This document shows positions 12,445 to 25,200 of a stretch of 64,000 nt of DNA, in pieces. Both the position numbers and the translations under genes were made by a program. The stretch comes from Rhipicephalus microplus. Lineage: Eukaryota > Arthropoda > Arachnida > Ixodida > Ixodidae. Location of the stretch: the NCBI RefSeq assembly GCF_043290135.1, contig NC_134702.1, positions 91,983,819-92,047,818 of the forward strand. The letters run 5' to 3'. The first letter of the stretch is position 1. Each line of letters starts with the position of its first letter. The notes below the pieces were generated by a model. The model was not told the origin of the DNA. It searched no databases and was given only the letters and a program-made list of their open reading frames with translations.

Positions 12445-13110
12445 TCAAGAAAGTGCGTCAGCGATTTCCAAGTTTTTCTCTGGAACATATTCCGCCTCGA
12501 AACTGAATCGCATCAGACGCATTAGAAATCGCTGAATGCACGGCGGCAACAAATCAAGCGGAGTCCTTCCTAGCAATGTGACTAGCTGTTTGTGATCTGT
12601 TTCCAGCGTAAAGCCCACGCACGTAACTTTCAAGACGTTCGGCCACCCAAGTTAGAGCTAGGGTCTCCTTTTCAATTTACGCATAGCGCATTTCTGTTGG
12701 TGTCAATAATCTGGAAACAAACACAACAGGCCGTCTTTCTTTGTTTCGTTGTACCTGAAGCAGAACTGCCCCTAAACCGTATGAAGATGCGTCTGCAGAA
12801 AGAATAGTTTGATTATGCGGATCAAACTTTGCTATACATCTATCGGAACAGATGACCTGCTTTACGCTGTCAAATGACATCTGCTGAGGTGCAGCCCAAC
12901 TCCACTCCTTGTTCCTTTGCAGCAACTGATGTAACGGCGTGGTCTTATCTGCTAAGTCGGGGATAAAGCGCGAGCAATCATTTGCAAAACCGAAAAATCG
13001 GCGCATGTCGCTTACATTTTCCGGTGGTTTCATATCACTGATCGCGCTAGCTTTAGCTGGGTCCGGTCGTATGCCATTTTTGCTCACTCGGCATCCCCAA
13101 AAAACAAAGC
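12445..13110 (-). pseudogene. mag-type RNase H domain
   Basis: Two frames join here: 13087-12677 (SKNGIRPDPAKASAI, FFGFANDCSRFIPDLADKT, then [16 protein letters not shown] with the first catalytic D) and 12633-12445 (FTLETDHKQLVTLLG, then EYVPEKNLEIADALS). The order is the RT thumb/connection followed by RNase H, as in all Ty3 elements. A stop at about 12677 and a frame change separate the halves. Confidence 0.8.
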
Positions 13111-13742
13111 TATTTTACACTGAACTGACATTTTTCCCGATTCAGGGTTACGCTGGCTTCTGCCAATCGGTTTAAAATCTGGAACAGTCGCTCATCATGC
13201 TCTTTCTGAGACGAACCAAAGACCAGTACATCGTCCATTAGGTTTACCACCCCCGGCACTCCATCAAAGATTTCACACATCTGCCTTTGAAAATACTCAG
13301 GAGCAGATGTTATTCCGAATGGCAGACGCTCAAAGCAATAACGTCCAAAAGGAGCAATAAACGTTGTCAGTAGCTGACAGCCCTTGCTTAGCTTTACCTG
13401 ATAGAATCCCGAGTTCGCATCAAGTTTAGAAAACACCATTGCTCCGCTAAGCAGCCCAAGTGTCTCATCAACAGTGGGGAGCACAAACCGCTCACGTTTC
13501 ACACTCTTATTCAACTGCCTAAGATCAACACAGATCCGAACTTGCCCGAAAGGCTTCAAGACGGGCACTATGCCAGCACACCATTCGGTCGGCCCTTCAA
13601 CTTTACGAATGACTTCATTTCTTTCCATTTCCTGTAGCTTGCATTTCACGCCATCCCTCAGCGGGATGGGTATACGACGAGCGGTGTGAATAGCATAGGG
13701 CAAGGCGTATTTTTTGAGACTAATACAGTACTCTCCTTTCAT
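13110..13742 (-). pseudogene. mag-type reverse transcriptase
   Basis: A 210-codon frame carries RT motifs in order: PTEWCAGIVPVLKPFGQVRI, CVDLRQLN, FSKLDANSGFYQVKL (palm D), FGRYCFERLPFGITSAPEYF and LMDDVLVFG (catalytic DD, 13215-13242). All are typical of the mag/SURL branch. The 5' end of the domain is broken by the SINE at 13769-13969: the coding text resumes on the other side in the protease-side frame. A stop follows at 13110. Confidence 0.85.
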
Positions 13743-13768
13743 GGTACCTAAACCATGAAACAGAGAAG

Positions 13769-13969
13769 ATTGATATGTGGGGTTTAACGTCCCAAAACCA
13801 CCATATGATTAGGAGAGACACTGTAGTGGAGGGCTCCGGAAATTTCGACCACCTGGGGTTCTTTAACGTGCACCCAAGTCTGAGCACACGGGCCTACAAC
13901 ATTTCCTCCTCCATCGGAAATGCAGCCGCCGCAGCCGGGATTCAAACCCGCGACCTGCAGGTCAGATGG
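13769..13969 (-). mobile_element. Ruka SINE nested in the LTR element
   Basis: A minus-strand Ruka copy, truncated at its 5' head just beyond the B box (GGTTTGAATCCC). It is bounded by perfect 10-bp direct repeats AACAGAGAAG at 13759-13768 and 13970-13979. It separates protease-side from RT coding sequence, so it arrived after the LTR element. Confidence 0.92.
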
Positions 13970-13979
13970 AACAGAGAAG

Positions 13980-14310
13980 GGAAGCGCGTTTCACAGTTTG
14001 ACGAACTGAGGCCTTATATACAAATTTCACATTTCCTAAATCTGCTATTGCTGTCAAGCCTAAAATGACATTACTTGCCGAGTTAACGACAAAAACGTCC
14101 TGCCTAACCTGACATCGTCTCCACAGAATATTGGCAGTGAATTTTCCTTTTAGGCCTAACACTTCACTGCCTGGCCCCTTCAACATTACGTTAGACTGCT
14201 GTAGATCCAACGGTACACCAGGGTACACGTTTACTTAGAGGTACACATTACCTAGACGTACACGTTTACCTCTGCTCCTGTGTCGACTTTAGCAGATACG
14301 GTCACCCTGT
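13980..14310 (-). pseudogene. mag-type aspartic protease
   Basis: The minus strand reads SAKVDTGAEVNVY near 14260-14310, with the DTGA active-site motif. A short local duplication (GTACACGTTTAC repeated at 14224-14275) adds a stop. The frame then continues with VPLDLQQSNVMLKG, LKGKFTANILW and VILGLTAIADLG, the flap and ILG regions of a retropepsin. The enzyme would process the polyprotein. Confidence 0.75.
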
Positions 14311-15243
14311 CAATAGTGACGAACAAAGTGAGGTCTTGCAATCGTACCAGCTAAAGTCCCAACAAAGTACGTTACACCCATTCGATCTAATTGCTCACTC
14401 GAAACATGACTCCAGCGAATACTGCACAGGCCTACCTCGGATGCACTTGCTTCGGCATTCGTGAAGTCCTGCCTTTGTGGGCACACCGCAGCGAAGTGTC
14501 CCCGTCGTTGGCACCCGTAGCAGATTGCTCCTTTTGCAGGACGCGATGACTTCCAATGAAGGGCTCTGCCACATGCCGCACACTTTCGGACGTCTTTGTT
14601 GACCCGTTGGTGCTCTGCCCACCCGCAAGCTGCTCGATTGAACTGCGTCGACCTCAAGGCCGGTTGCTTGGTGGTACGCAGTGCTGTGAAGCTCATGTTG
14701 TTGTTGTACCGCTTCTTTCATTCTCGCCCTGGACAGTGCAGTTTTTAGATTCAGTGATGCGTACATTTGGGGCACCTCGGACAGCTTAGAGTCCCGTAGT
14801 CCAACGACGAAACGGTCGACGATCATCCTCTCTTTCATCACGCCATAGTCACACCTATCTGCCAGCGTATGTAACGCCGTCACGTACTGGTACACCGATT
14901 CACCCGCAGCTTGGTGGCGACGATGGAAGTACGCACTTTCGTAGACAAAATTCCGTGTGGCAACGAAGTATGCGTCGAAGCGTTTCTTCACCACTTCATA
15001 GTACTTTGACTGTTCTTCCGATAATTCAAAGGTCCGGAATATGTTGCGAGCATGTCACCCCATCGTAAACATCAGCGTACATACCTGGGCCTCCCCAGTT
15101 CGCTTGCTAAGGCCGACAACAAATCGATAATGATTGAAGCCTTGCACCCACGCCGGCCGCTCTGACACCTTGTCAATATTGAAGCTTGTTGGCGGTTGTA
15201 CCGGGAAGGGCTGGCAGAAACCTGTATTTTCTGCACTCGTCAT
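14310..15243 (-). pseudogene. mag-type gag
   Basis: The likely start is at 15241-15243. The N-terminal part (NIDKVSERPAWVQGF) runs to an in-frame TGA at 15055-15057 and continues with FELSEEQSKYYEVV, FDAYFVATRNFVYESAYFHRR and DRFVVGLRDSKLSE, a mag-type capsid. A frameshift leads to two cysteine clusters, KCAACGRALHW and CYGCQRRGHFAAVC (C-x2-C-x4-H-x4-C). The protein would form the particle and bind RNA; here it is broken. Confidence 0.8.
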
Positions 15244-15264
15244 AGCTCGAAAAGCAGTGCGCTG

Positions 15265-15278
15265 CACTTCTGACACCA
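15265..15278 (-). other. Primer-binding site, tRNA-Leu type
   Basis: Immediately inside the 5' LTR the minus strand reads TGGTGTCAGAAGTG, complementary to the 3' end of a leucine tRNA including CCA. Fourteen bases match without a gap to the LTR, as expected for minus-strand DNA priming. Confidence 0.7.
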
Positions 15279-15456
15279 TGTTGGGTTTCTGTGATGAACG
15301 ACACCGTGCTGAACATGAACGGAAAAACTCCCACGTACTCTTTATTTACTCTGAATATATACATGTGCCTGTATGGCACGCAGGCGCAGGGCATTGCCCC
15401 GGTAGGGGCGGCATGACACAACGTAAACATGATAACAGCTGAACGATTACACTACA
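15279..15456 (-). repeat. 5' LTR of the mag-type element (178 bp)
   Basis: On the plus strand it runs from TGTTGGGTTTCTG to CGATTACACTACA. Compared with the other LTR it has an extra stretch containing ACATGTGCCTGT, which accounts for its greater length. Confidence 0.9.
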
Positions 15457-15870
15457 TTCTTTCTATCTTTGTATTTTTCATAGTCCACAGTCATTGTTTT
15501 CATCCCAGCTTTTCACTGCATGTCTTAATATAGTTTCATCACAATGTATAGATTCTTCTCTTTTCCGTCTTTTAAGAAGCCTTCCACGTAGTTGTGTATA
15601 TAGCACATTGTTTTTCACTACCGTACTATTTTTCTTGTATTTTTTCCTGTTCTTTCAGTTTTGCGTTGAACTCTTTTTGGCAGTGCGTATTCGCTCTTTT
15701 TATTTGATGTCTTTAACTGAAGGATGTCTGTATTGTCTTGATTGTACATATTTACTGTTTTATTTTTGCATGCACCAGCACAGATATTCTATAGTTGTAC
15801 TTGGGCACATGAAATGTTTTAGTTATTTATTTCTCTAGACTTATGTATAAATGGTACTATACGCTTAATA
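15457..15870 (+). pseudogene. LINE 3' end, displaced by the mag element
   Basis: T-rich sequence with no LTR-element features, lying directly right of the LTR at the target duplication. It is most simply the 3' end and untranslated tail of the LINE that stops at 10705. Coding resemblance is weak here, so the join rests mainly on the insertion geometry. Confidence 0.55.
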
Positions 15871-16114
15871 TATAGAGCTCTTCTAAAAAAGTGCCTTTGA
15901 CAGGCCAGTTGGGTTTTTGGGGTACGTACGTAAATAATTCAGCAAGAGTGGAATGCCCTTGAGACAATTAGACTCAGATGGGTAGAAGTGCACGCCATCA
16001 CCGCCTGTTTTGCCACGCATTTCTCATCTTTCTATAAGGCATCAGAGTTTAGCACTGATATCGGATAGCAACAGCCCAAGGCAACAGCCTTTGTCACTCT
16101 ATGAAATTATTATC

Positions 16115-16880
16115 TGCGAATGCACTAAGCACTTAAAGCTATTCTTTTCAAGTGACCCAGATAGCATCCCCTCCACCCAAGTATATGCTTATGGTATATT
16201 TGACACAGTACCGATTACGGTATTTAATAACTCTCTGGACATTTCTTTTTCTATAGCATGCGGAAAAGTGGTCGTGTTTTCTTTCTCGGTATTTAAGACT
16301 GAATATAACACTGATGTTACCATTTATTGTGCGATTTCTCTACTATGCGCCGCACAAAAGGTCTTCACGCTGACTCTACACAATACATTATCTTTTGGTG
16401 TGAAAAAAAATCATTGATTCCTAACCGACATGTTTTTCACGCTGGCTGCTCAACCACCGCTGATCTTGTTAGTTTCTTGCAGGGATCTCGACACTTATTC
16501 TCAGGAGGTGCACAGATTAACGTCGCCTACTGGAACCTGAACAAGGCTTGTAAACGTAATCAGCCACTCGCTGGTTATGGTTAAACTTGTGCACTTCGGT
16601 GTTCAATCATCGACTGTAAACCACCTGTTTTTATTAGAACCACTTAATTCTGCTCAATAAAATTGTGTTATGGTGCGGTAAATATAGCCAAATATCTTCT
16701 TTGCATAATGTGACAAGTGAGGTACCCTCACGAGTCAATATTATAGCCCCGGTATTAGGTGTTATTAACGTTTTTTGCCATTCACAATCATTTCCTCTTG
16801 CATGCGATTATATCAAGATACCTAAGGTAGTTCGTTCAGTTAACGACTCTCCCTTCGTGCGGTCTGATTTCTGTTTTTTT
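16115..16880 (+). pseudogene. Second copy of the Jockey/CR1-like LINE RT
   Basis: The decayed RT reads FFSSDPDSIPST, VVVFSFSVFKT, ISLLCAAQKVF, IPNRHVFHAGCSTTADLVSF and SVNDSPFVRSDFC. The last two match IPNQHRFFPGHSTTTNL and SVNERPFLQSDLC of the 9582-10705 copy, so the two belong to one family. Unlike that copy it keeps the RT finger region but has lost the palm. Many stops. It ends where the next LINE begins at about 16880. Confidence 0.7.
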
Positions 16881-18350
16881 TTTCTCCGAAGGTGGAGAGG
16901 CACTGCGAGCGCGTGACGAAGCAAGACGCGCGGCGTACTGGCTCCGTCGATTTTCGGCTGGAGCCACGGCTCAATCATCAGCACTCCGCCAAGCCCGACG
17001 TCCATCAATGCAGCAAGTCATCTGGACTTCGTTGGAATCAACTTTGACCCAGCGGGCCTACTTTTCAGATCATTACGGCCGAAGTTCACCCGGCCACGGG
17101 GGCGACGCCATTACGCCTAACGGCGACGCCGGAACCTGGTGGCCTGGAACATCGACGGCGTCACACCGGCCACCCGACGTAACATGGCAGCCACCGCGTC
17201 TTACCTGCGAGGTTACAATCCCGAAGGCATCACCTGGACTAATGTTCCATCCCTTCAAGACGACAACTCTGCTGTTCCTAGTTTTCTGCACCAATCGCTG
17301 AATGAGTCGGTCGCGAGTCGCGCGTCCGTTCAAGCAAAGACAGCGGCGTCCAACGCCATCCCGGCCTCCGGAACACCGGCAGGCAAGACGCAGCCTCCAG
17401 TATCGCACGCTGCAGGAGGCAACGGCAAGGCTATTACGAACTGGAATCCTCGCCCATTCCCAAAACCGGGTCCAGACGACTTCGTGGTCGTGCTCAAGCC
17501 ACACGAACATGTGTCACTGCACAAAGCTTTCTCGGGGAACCACAACGGAGCCGCCTTTACGGCCTACCTTAGACGCGAGATGGCAAAGTCAATCACGGTT
17601 GTGCTGCCTCGTGAGCAAGACATCGTGTTAATCTACACCCCAAACCCAGCGGAGGCAGATTGGTTTCTCGGGGAATTTTCGGTGAACACAGAGCGTGGGG
17701 TGATCCCACTCCATGGATACCTCCGACAAGACGGCGGTGATATGTGCCACGGCGTCATCGTCGTCAGCAACTCAGACACCACTGAATCGCTTCGAGAGCA
17801 GGTGCAATGGAGAGGCGGCACCATCGTCGAGGTGAGGAAATTCAGATCCTCTAACAAGGCTCGGGTCACCTCCGCCGGGATGGTGAAACCGTGTTTTGTG
17901 CATTATGAAAACATGCTTATTCCGGTGCGAAAATACTACCGGACTATTCCAGCCTGCGGCTTGTGTTGGTCCGTCGGTTATCGAGCGGATGCATATCTCA
18001 ACAGGCAGCCCAACACGTGCGGACTCTGCGGACAAGGAGCTCCTCTTGTGGAGGCGGTGCGGGCCCCTCACGAGTGTATTCTGCGGTGCTCAGTATGCGG
18101 TGGTGAACATGCAACAAACTCGCGAGAGTGTGCGGCGAAATTCCGTACCCACAAGGTGATCACCCTTACGGGTGCGAAGAAAAAGACATCGGCAGCCAAG
18201 AAGATGAGCCGCCATCTTGACTTTCCCGGTGAGGCACCAAGCCGGGACGACAACACTGCGAAGCCGGTACCATCTGCTAGCAACGACCGCAAGGGGCCAC
18301 CGACGCAGTCACCACCACAAGGCGACAATGGATGGATGGATGGATAGATA
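16881..18350 (+). pseudogene. LINE ORF1 (nucleic-acid-binding, zinc-knuckle)
   Basis: A long open frame (about 17121-18347, over 400 codons) without a clear ATG at its start, which suggests decay upstream. A basic and proline-rich N-terminal half is followed by a cysteine/histidine block: CGLCWSVGYRADAY (first knuckle with H and last C replaced by Y), CGLCGQ, and CSVCGGEHATNSREC. Such ORF1 proteins bind the LINE RNA. The frame ends in a short TGGA repeat and lacks the usual C-terminal coil. A matching C-terminal piece begins at about 22300, so this is probably the front of the element at 22260-25985. Confidence 0.7.
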
Positions 18351-18359
18351 AAAATATCT

Positions 18360-20856
18360 GGCTGTGCCCTTGCTTCGAGGAACTGGAATATAGTGTACAC
18401 AGAAAGAGATACAAACCAGGCTTTCAATCATTTTCTTGAGCAACTTAAGAGCATATATGACCACTCCTTTCCTTAAACGAAAAAGCCTTCGAGGAAGAAG
18501 ATACGCAAGCCGTGGATTAACAACGCACTGTATGACCCCATACAAGAAAAAAAACTAAATGTGTCACACGTTTGTGAAATCTCGTGATTTATCACTTCTT
18601 GAAGGCTACAGAAAGTTCCGCAATAATCTAAATGCTGACATCAAACGAGCCAGGATATCATATTATCAATACACATTTGAAAAAATCTACGATAATCCCT
18701 GGAAAATGTGGAATGAGGTAAATAACTTAACTGAACGTAACAAAAAAGGTTATGTTAATATCACTGATTTTGCAGACAATAAGGCAGATGTCGAAGCACT
18801 ATCAGCCATGAAAGAGTATTTTATTAACGCTGGCGACTACACAGACTCATCTTGTGGGGTAACAGGTCCGCCTGTAGCAGATAGAAAGCGTCTATCACAC
18901 TCACTCTTCCTTACTCCGGTTACACATTGTGAAGTTGAAAAATTATTCTGTAAAATACGTGACAATGTTGCTGCAGGTGTTGACGAAATAGCACCCAGCC
19001 CGATAAAATATGTGGCGTCACTAATTTCACACCCTCTTTCATACATCATGAACACTATGTTAGAAACCGGCATTTTTCCTTCAGAACTAAAAATAGCCCA
19101 CCTTTATCCTATTCATAAAGGGGGTGCGAAAAATGTATTATCAAATTACCGCCCGATATCGATTCTGCCGGTACTCTCCAAAGTTTTCGAAGGAATAATG
19201 CACTCCAGACTAGAATGCTTTTTCACTAAGCACCTGATAATCAATAAAGCACAGTATGGGTTTCAAAAGGGTAAGTCTACGGAGTCGGCGCTATTAGATA
19301 CGAAAGATGAGATATTAAAAAACATGGAGAACAGAACCTACACCATAGGTCTTTTCATTGACTTGAAGAAGGCCTTTGACACAGTGAAACATGATATTCT
19401 GATATCTAAGTTGCATGATTATGGTGTAAGGGGCGTGACAGCTAAATTATTACAAAGTTATCTTACCGAAAGAAAACAATATGTTAAGGTGGATAACCTT
19501 GTTTCCCCGATGAAAACTGTTAAAAATGATGTACCGCAGGGTCCAATCCTTGGACCGTTACTATTTATAACATATATTAATTATCTGTGTGACATTTCAA
19601 GATCCCCAAAATTAATTCTTTACTCTGACGACACCAACATATTTTATTACAGGTAGAATACTCATGCACCTTGAAACTGAAGTAAATGATTACTTACTCA
19701 AATTAGAAAAATGGCTTCATCAAAATAAGCTCATGCTTAATATATCTAAAAGTAGGTACATAGTATTCCAGCCTATTAACAAGCCCTACGAGGACGACAT
19801 TAACATCTTTTTCAAAAAGCAAAGGCTGGAGCAGGTTAAATCGCAAAATTCCTCGGAGTGTGGTTCCAAGAAAATTTGTCTTGGAATACTCATGTTGATA
19901 GTCTCGCATCCGAACTAAGTAAGACTGTTGGGTGTATATATAAAATAAATCGACTTATACCTATTTGGCTAAAAAGAAGATATACTACGCTCTTTTTTAT
20001 TCGCGTTTAAATTATAGTATGCTAGTATGGGGCACTACAAGTGAGAAGAATTTAAATAAACTAGAAATATTACAGAAAAATGTTCTCCGCCTATTCGATG
20101 ATTATTATGGCAACCCAAGGGAGATTCCTAGCGGTTCATTATTCATAAAACATGGTATACTCAAAGAAAGACAGGTGTATGAATGCAAGCTATTACTTTA
20201 CATCTATAAAAATAAACTCCACACTATTACGGCACCGGAAGGCGCACTCAAATACTCACTCCGTAGGCAACAATTTCGCGTTCCTGCTACTAGGACTGGA
20301 TATGGTAGAGCCCTAATTGCATACCGCGCCCCACAGCCTATAAATAATTTAGGTGTACAATTAAACTTTAACCTCTCATTAACGCAATTCAAATATCACA
20401 TAAAACATCTCCTCATTATTTGAGTATAGTAAACATCATGTTTCCAATAAACTTCTGGCTAGGTTCCACATATACTCTCACCTTTAGGTACAAAACGCGT
20501 GTATATACAGTAGCATGTACGTACATATGGGCAGACGTATGTATTAATATGTGAGTGTATTATATGAATATATCAATATGTATGTGTTTTTATATGTAAC
20601 GAAAAGAGCCTCGATGTCTGATTCTGTGTGTCTATGCAGCCTATTTTTTGTACTTATATGTCACCTATTTTTGCTTTTATGCTATTTCTGTGTTTCTGTT
20701 ATTATGCTGCTCCTTGTATTGTGATAAATATTATTCAATGTAGCACTGTTGGCTGAACTTTTTTCGCGTAGTGAAGCCACGTCAGGCTGAATGGCCTTTA
20801 ACTTCGCTTCGTTTTTCTGTATTCTCTCCAGAAATAAAATCTGTTCATTTCATTTC
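18360..20856 (+). pseudogene. CR1/Jockey-like LINE ORF2, RT to 3' end
   Basis: A 365-codon frame (18559-19656) has YRPISILPVLSKVFE, QYGFQKGKSTESALL, GLFIDLKKAFDTVKHDIL, DVPQGPILGPLLF and YSDDTNIFY (the usual YADD has S). A stop at 19654-19656 and frame changes follow, then the thumb and tail (LNISKSRYIVFQP, 19965-20423: YYALFYSRLNYSMLVWGTT, FDDYYGNPREI). No endonuclease is seen, so it is 5'-truncated. The 3' end carries AATAAA and the short repeat TTCATTTCATTTC at about 20844-20856, typical of CR1/L2-type tails. Confidence 0.8.
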
Positions 20857-20989
20857 AAAATCGGGTGGTGTCTCACGCCACCTAGCCGTAAAGTACTATC
20901 ACTGCGTGTTTCAGGATTGGATTTTACTCGCGCATCGATTGTAGCCACCAATCAGTTCCTCCTCCTGGTTATTTCTACCCGTTTAAAGT

Positions 20990-22250
20990 CTACTTTGCCT
21001 TCACTGTCTCTAAATCCCAATGCTTTATAAATCCGGCGCCATTATCTTCGACTATAGGGCGGCGCCTTTTACAGAACATTATCAAATGTTCCGCCGTTCC
21101 CTCCTCCTCTCCACACGCACTACATACCGTGTCTGTGCCTTCGTATTTTGCTCTGTACGTCTTGGTCCGCATTACTGCCGTTATAGCCTCGAAGAGCAGA
21201 GAACTGCCCCGAGAATCATCGTACATCTTTTCCTTTGCAATTTCCTGCTTAATAGTTTGGTAGGTCTCCAGTGATGATCTCGTAAGCATTCCCATCTTCC
21301 ACATTTCCCTCTCTGTTTCTTTCACCTTCTTCTACACCGATGTTTCCTTTTCGTTTGGTATTCCGCTGTTGTCTAAATACTTACTTGACAGTTTTCGAGT
21401 TCGCTTCCTCCATTTAGTATCAACGTTCTTCGTGTACAAGTAGCTGAAAACTTTCCTAGCCCAACGCTCCTCTCCCATTTTTCTCATTCACTTTTCAAAT
21501 TCTATCCTGCTGCTAGCTTCCCTGCACTTAAACGATGTCCATCCCATGCCACCCTTCACCCCCTGATTTGGGGTATTCCCGTGTGCTAGCTCCAAAGCAA
21601 GTCTACCTATGCCACGTTGTTTGATTTCCAGTCTTACTTGAACTTCTGATTTCATGCACAAGACCGCATTGCCGAACGTCAAACCCGGGACCACGACAAC
21701 TTTCCAAATCCCTCTCACAACGTCATACCTATTGTAGTTCCACAGTGCGCTAATTTTCATTACAGCTGCATTCCTGGTGCCCTTAGTCATTACGTATCTT
21801 TCGTGCTCCCTTAGATACTCAGCCCCGTTATTTATCCATACGCCCAAATATTTGTATTTATCCACTATTTCTAGCGTGATTTCATGTATCTTATGCTCAC
21901 TGCTTTTGTTATCATTAAAAATTATGATTGCCGATTTTTCCGACTGAACTTCAAATTTAACCTATCTCCCTCATTATTACCACATATGTCTATCAATCCT
22001 TGCAGATCTTCCTTGTTGTCGGCTACTAATAATATATCATCTGCATACATAAGAACTGGTAATGACTGTTCAATGTGTTTTCCTTGCTTGGCTGAAGAGA
22101 GGCTGAAACCAAGTTGACTCCCCTCTAACTTGGCTTCTAGTCCCTGGAGATACAACATAAATAACAAAGGTGACAAGGGATATCCCTGTCGGAGCCTGCG
22201 TTGAATCTTTATAGGTTCAGATACCTGTTCTTCCCATTTGATAATTACCT
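20990..22250 (-). pseudogene. LINE RT fragment, minus strand
   Basis: The minus strand reads QGYPLSPLLFMLY and LMYADDILLVADN (YADD at about 22034-22050), then a thumb region KYLGVWINNGAEYLREHE, GNAVLCMKSEVQVRLE, and a C-terminal zinc site VCSACGEEEGTAEHLIMFC (C-x2-C-x7-H-x4-C). Frame breaks occur at about 21870-21920 and 21330-21490. The 5' edge at about 22250 is abrupt. The clade is uncertain. Confidence 0.7.
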
Positions 22251-22259
22251 TGTTACTGT

Positions 22260-25200
22260 CAACGACGCCACCACTGTCGACGACGCCACCACGCGGCGAG
22301 GCCAGGACCTGGGCCAACGTTGCAAAACACGGAACACAGGTGAGCGGTACGGGCAGGGCCGTCCCCCCTTCTCCCCCTGCGGCACGCAGTGCCTAGCAAA
22401 CCAAGATAGCAGCTCTCGAGCGCAAAATAGGGATGTTGCTAAAAAAATAGCGCTCCTAGAATCCAAATCGAAAGAGCTAACCAATACCTCTTCACCCGCA
22501 ACTGAGGCTATGGAGAGTGAGCCCACGGCCTCGGCGGCAGCAATGAGCACGGAAGTTGCACTTGAGGCTCGACTAGAGGCCCTCATGGACGCCCGTATAA
22601 GTGACTTGGAAAATATAATTTCCACGGTAATGACCTCTGCTATCGCCGAATGATCGAAACAATCCCCACAATCATCGGCCAGCCCTTGGCACAGTCGTCA
22701 CGTAGCGTCCGACGATCCGGCAGTCTGATTAAAAACGCGTCTGGCCGCTATCCCATAACCTCGCGTCGCGCCGTAAAAATGTGTAGATGACGATGACAGC
22801 AGAACGCTTACAGGAATTGAGATCGTGAGTGCTACCTCCGCAGCTGCGTCCATACACCCACTTTTTTAACATCAATGACCATGGCGGGCAACCCTCAAGT
22901 TAGACACTTTATGTGTTACAATTCGGTCATCCCCATTCAAATTACTAAATGGTACTGCCGGGTATTCCGTTCCTGCGCCAAGTGGTCTCACCTCCGGCTT
23001 TTCCTATCGAATCTCACTTCACATCCCGAAGTGGTTGCCCTCCAGGAGCCAGGGAGCGTTCCTAGCCTTCCAAATTACTCCACGTTCCAGCAGGACCCCT
23101 CTTCCTGTATATTCGTGCACAAAAATTATGCAGCCAACCATGTGGATTTGTAACTTAATAATGAATATTCCTATGCGATAGTTACCCTCCTTCCGCTAAA
23201 GAAACGAGACGCATCATAACACATACTCAACATCTACGGCTCTTCAAAACTTAAAAATGTTTCTTTCGCAACACTCTTTAGTCGCGCCCTGAAATCTGCG
23301 GGCAGGGATCCCCTTGTGATCGTAGGCGATTTCAACGCTCACGGCACACTCTGGGGGTACGTGCGTGATTATAAGCGTGAGCGCAAGCTATCAGAAGTTG
23401 CGTCCACGCTGAGCCTCACTCTTCACACTGACCCTGCATATCCACCGCGAGTGGGTAAGTCCGTGATTCGGGACACCTGTCCGGACCTTACCTTCACCAA
23501 AAACATTAGACACGCCGACTCAGCCAACATCTAGGAAACCCTCTGCAGTGACCACTGCATAGTCAATTAACACAACCATCACAACCCCACCATTGGCAAG
23601 ACCCCATGGCCAAGCCCACCAACCCTATACTAGACAAAGTTCCTGAAGAACTACATCAATATGGCCCCCATTCACGAAACAGGTTATCACGCGTAGTCAC
23701 AAGACTTGGTTACCCACCTTCGTTCGACGGAAACTGAAGTTCAACTCTCAGAGGCTACGCCAGGGGTAAACGACCACCTCCTTCACCTCTGGGAGGCGCG
23801 GCACAGCCTCGCCCGCAGATGCCGCCGCCAAAAACACAATCGGAAGTTCAAAACTCGCATTGCCGAGCTCACCCAACAAGCGGCTGTGTACTCGGCCCAG
23901 CTCGCCGACTCGAAGCGGGTGGAACGATGCAACACGACTGCTTGACAAATGTCCAGCCGGAACACTTGGCGTCTCTATCACGCCTTGATTGATCCGACCC
24001 AAACCAGAGCCGAAACGCAAAAACATCTCCAACGGGCTATCCATGCCTTCGATGGAGACTCTTCAAAATTAGCATGCGAACCCCGCTCTCAATACCTCTG
24101 TGTCCGACGTGACATTCAAGGGCCAGCGTACTTATATGCAGGTTCCGAGAACGCGAAGCCTGATCAACCGTTCCGGCTCCATGACCTGAAGGTGGCCCTG
24201 ACTTAAATGAAGCGAGAAACGGCACCGGGCAGAGACAGGGTAACAGTGATATTACCCGCATCGGTTCGCACAGGATGTCTTGCTTCAGTTAGCACGCAAA
24301 ATTCTAAATCCCGTCGACTACCCCCTTAATGTTGAAGGCATACGACACGAACTTTATGTCGACGACATTACCATATGGGCTTAACACGGATCGCTAGGAG
24401 AAATAGAAGCCAACCTGCAGCAGGCGGTGGAGATCGTGGATACCTATGCCCGCCGCTGCGGCCTTCAATGCTCCCCGACCAAATCGGAATTTGTGCGCAT
24501 TCGCTCCTCCGAAATTGAACTGTCCTTGTAAAGCGTACCCATACCAGAACACAACGAGACCAGAGTACTGGGTCTGTTTATTCACAAACATCACCGAGTC
24601 GATACAACATTGACGAAACTGCGTAAGATGGGGGACCAGGTCGGCCGTATGGTCCACTCGATTTCCAACATGCGTGGGGGGTTAAGTTGCAGAGACGCGT
24701 TGCGGCTGGCGCATGAATTCGTAACCAGTCGAGTACTCTGCTGGGGCTCCTTACCTCCACCTGCGCAAGTTTGACGAGAACGTCCTTGAGGTGAATCTCA
24801 GCAAGATGTACAAGCGTGCCCTCAATCTCCCAATAACCACATCTAACCAGCGGCTTATGGGCCTGGCAATGGTAAGCACTTTTGCAGATCTCCGGGAGGC
24901 AAACTTGACCAATCAATACATGAGACTTTCAAAGACTCCGTCGGGACGCCGCCTACTAGCCCGACTACACATCCACCATCCAACAGAGACGGAGAAGCAC
25001 GTACGCAATCCAGGAGTTTGTAGATACTCCCTGCACGTGTGCCCTCTTCCGGCCAATATGACACGAGGCGACCACAGTGGCAGGCGCCTTGCGCGGGCGG
25101 AGGCACTGACCCGCCACTATGGGAACAAGCACGGTGTCTTTTACGTGGACGCCTCCGGCCCTTACCATGGGGGATGGTACACTGTTGCAGTCGTCCGCCA

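Larger units (their letters stand above)
10706..15456 (-). mobile_element. Ty3/mag-type LTR retrotransposon with nested SINE
   Basis: A 4.75-kb minus-strand element with two LTRs, a tRNA-Leu-like primer site, and gag, protease, RT, RNase H and integrase in standard Ty3 order. Flanking 5-bp sites are GTCTT (10701-10705) and TTCTT (15457-15461), a duplication with one mismatch. It lies inside a plus-strand LINE. Several frameshifts, stops and a 201-bp SINE insertion make it defective. RT and gag features (two cysteine clusters in gag, LMDD in RT) place it nearest the mag/SURL lineage. Confidence 0.85.
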
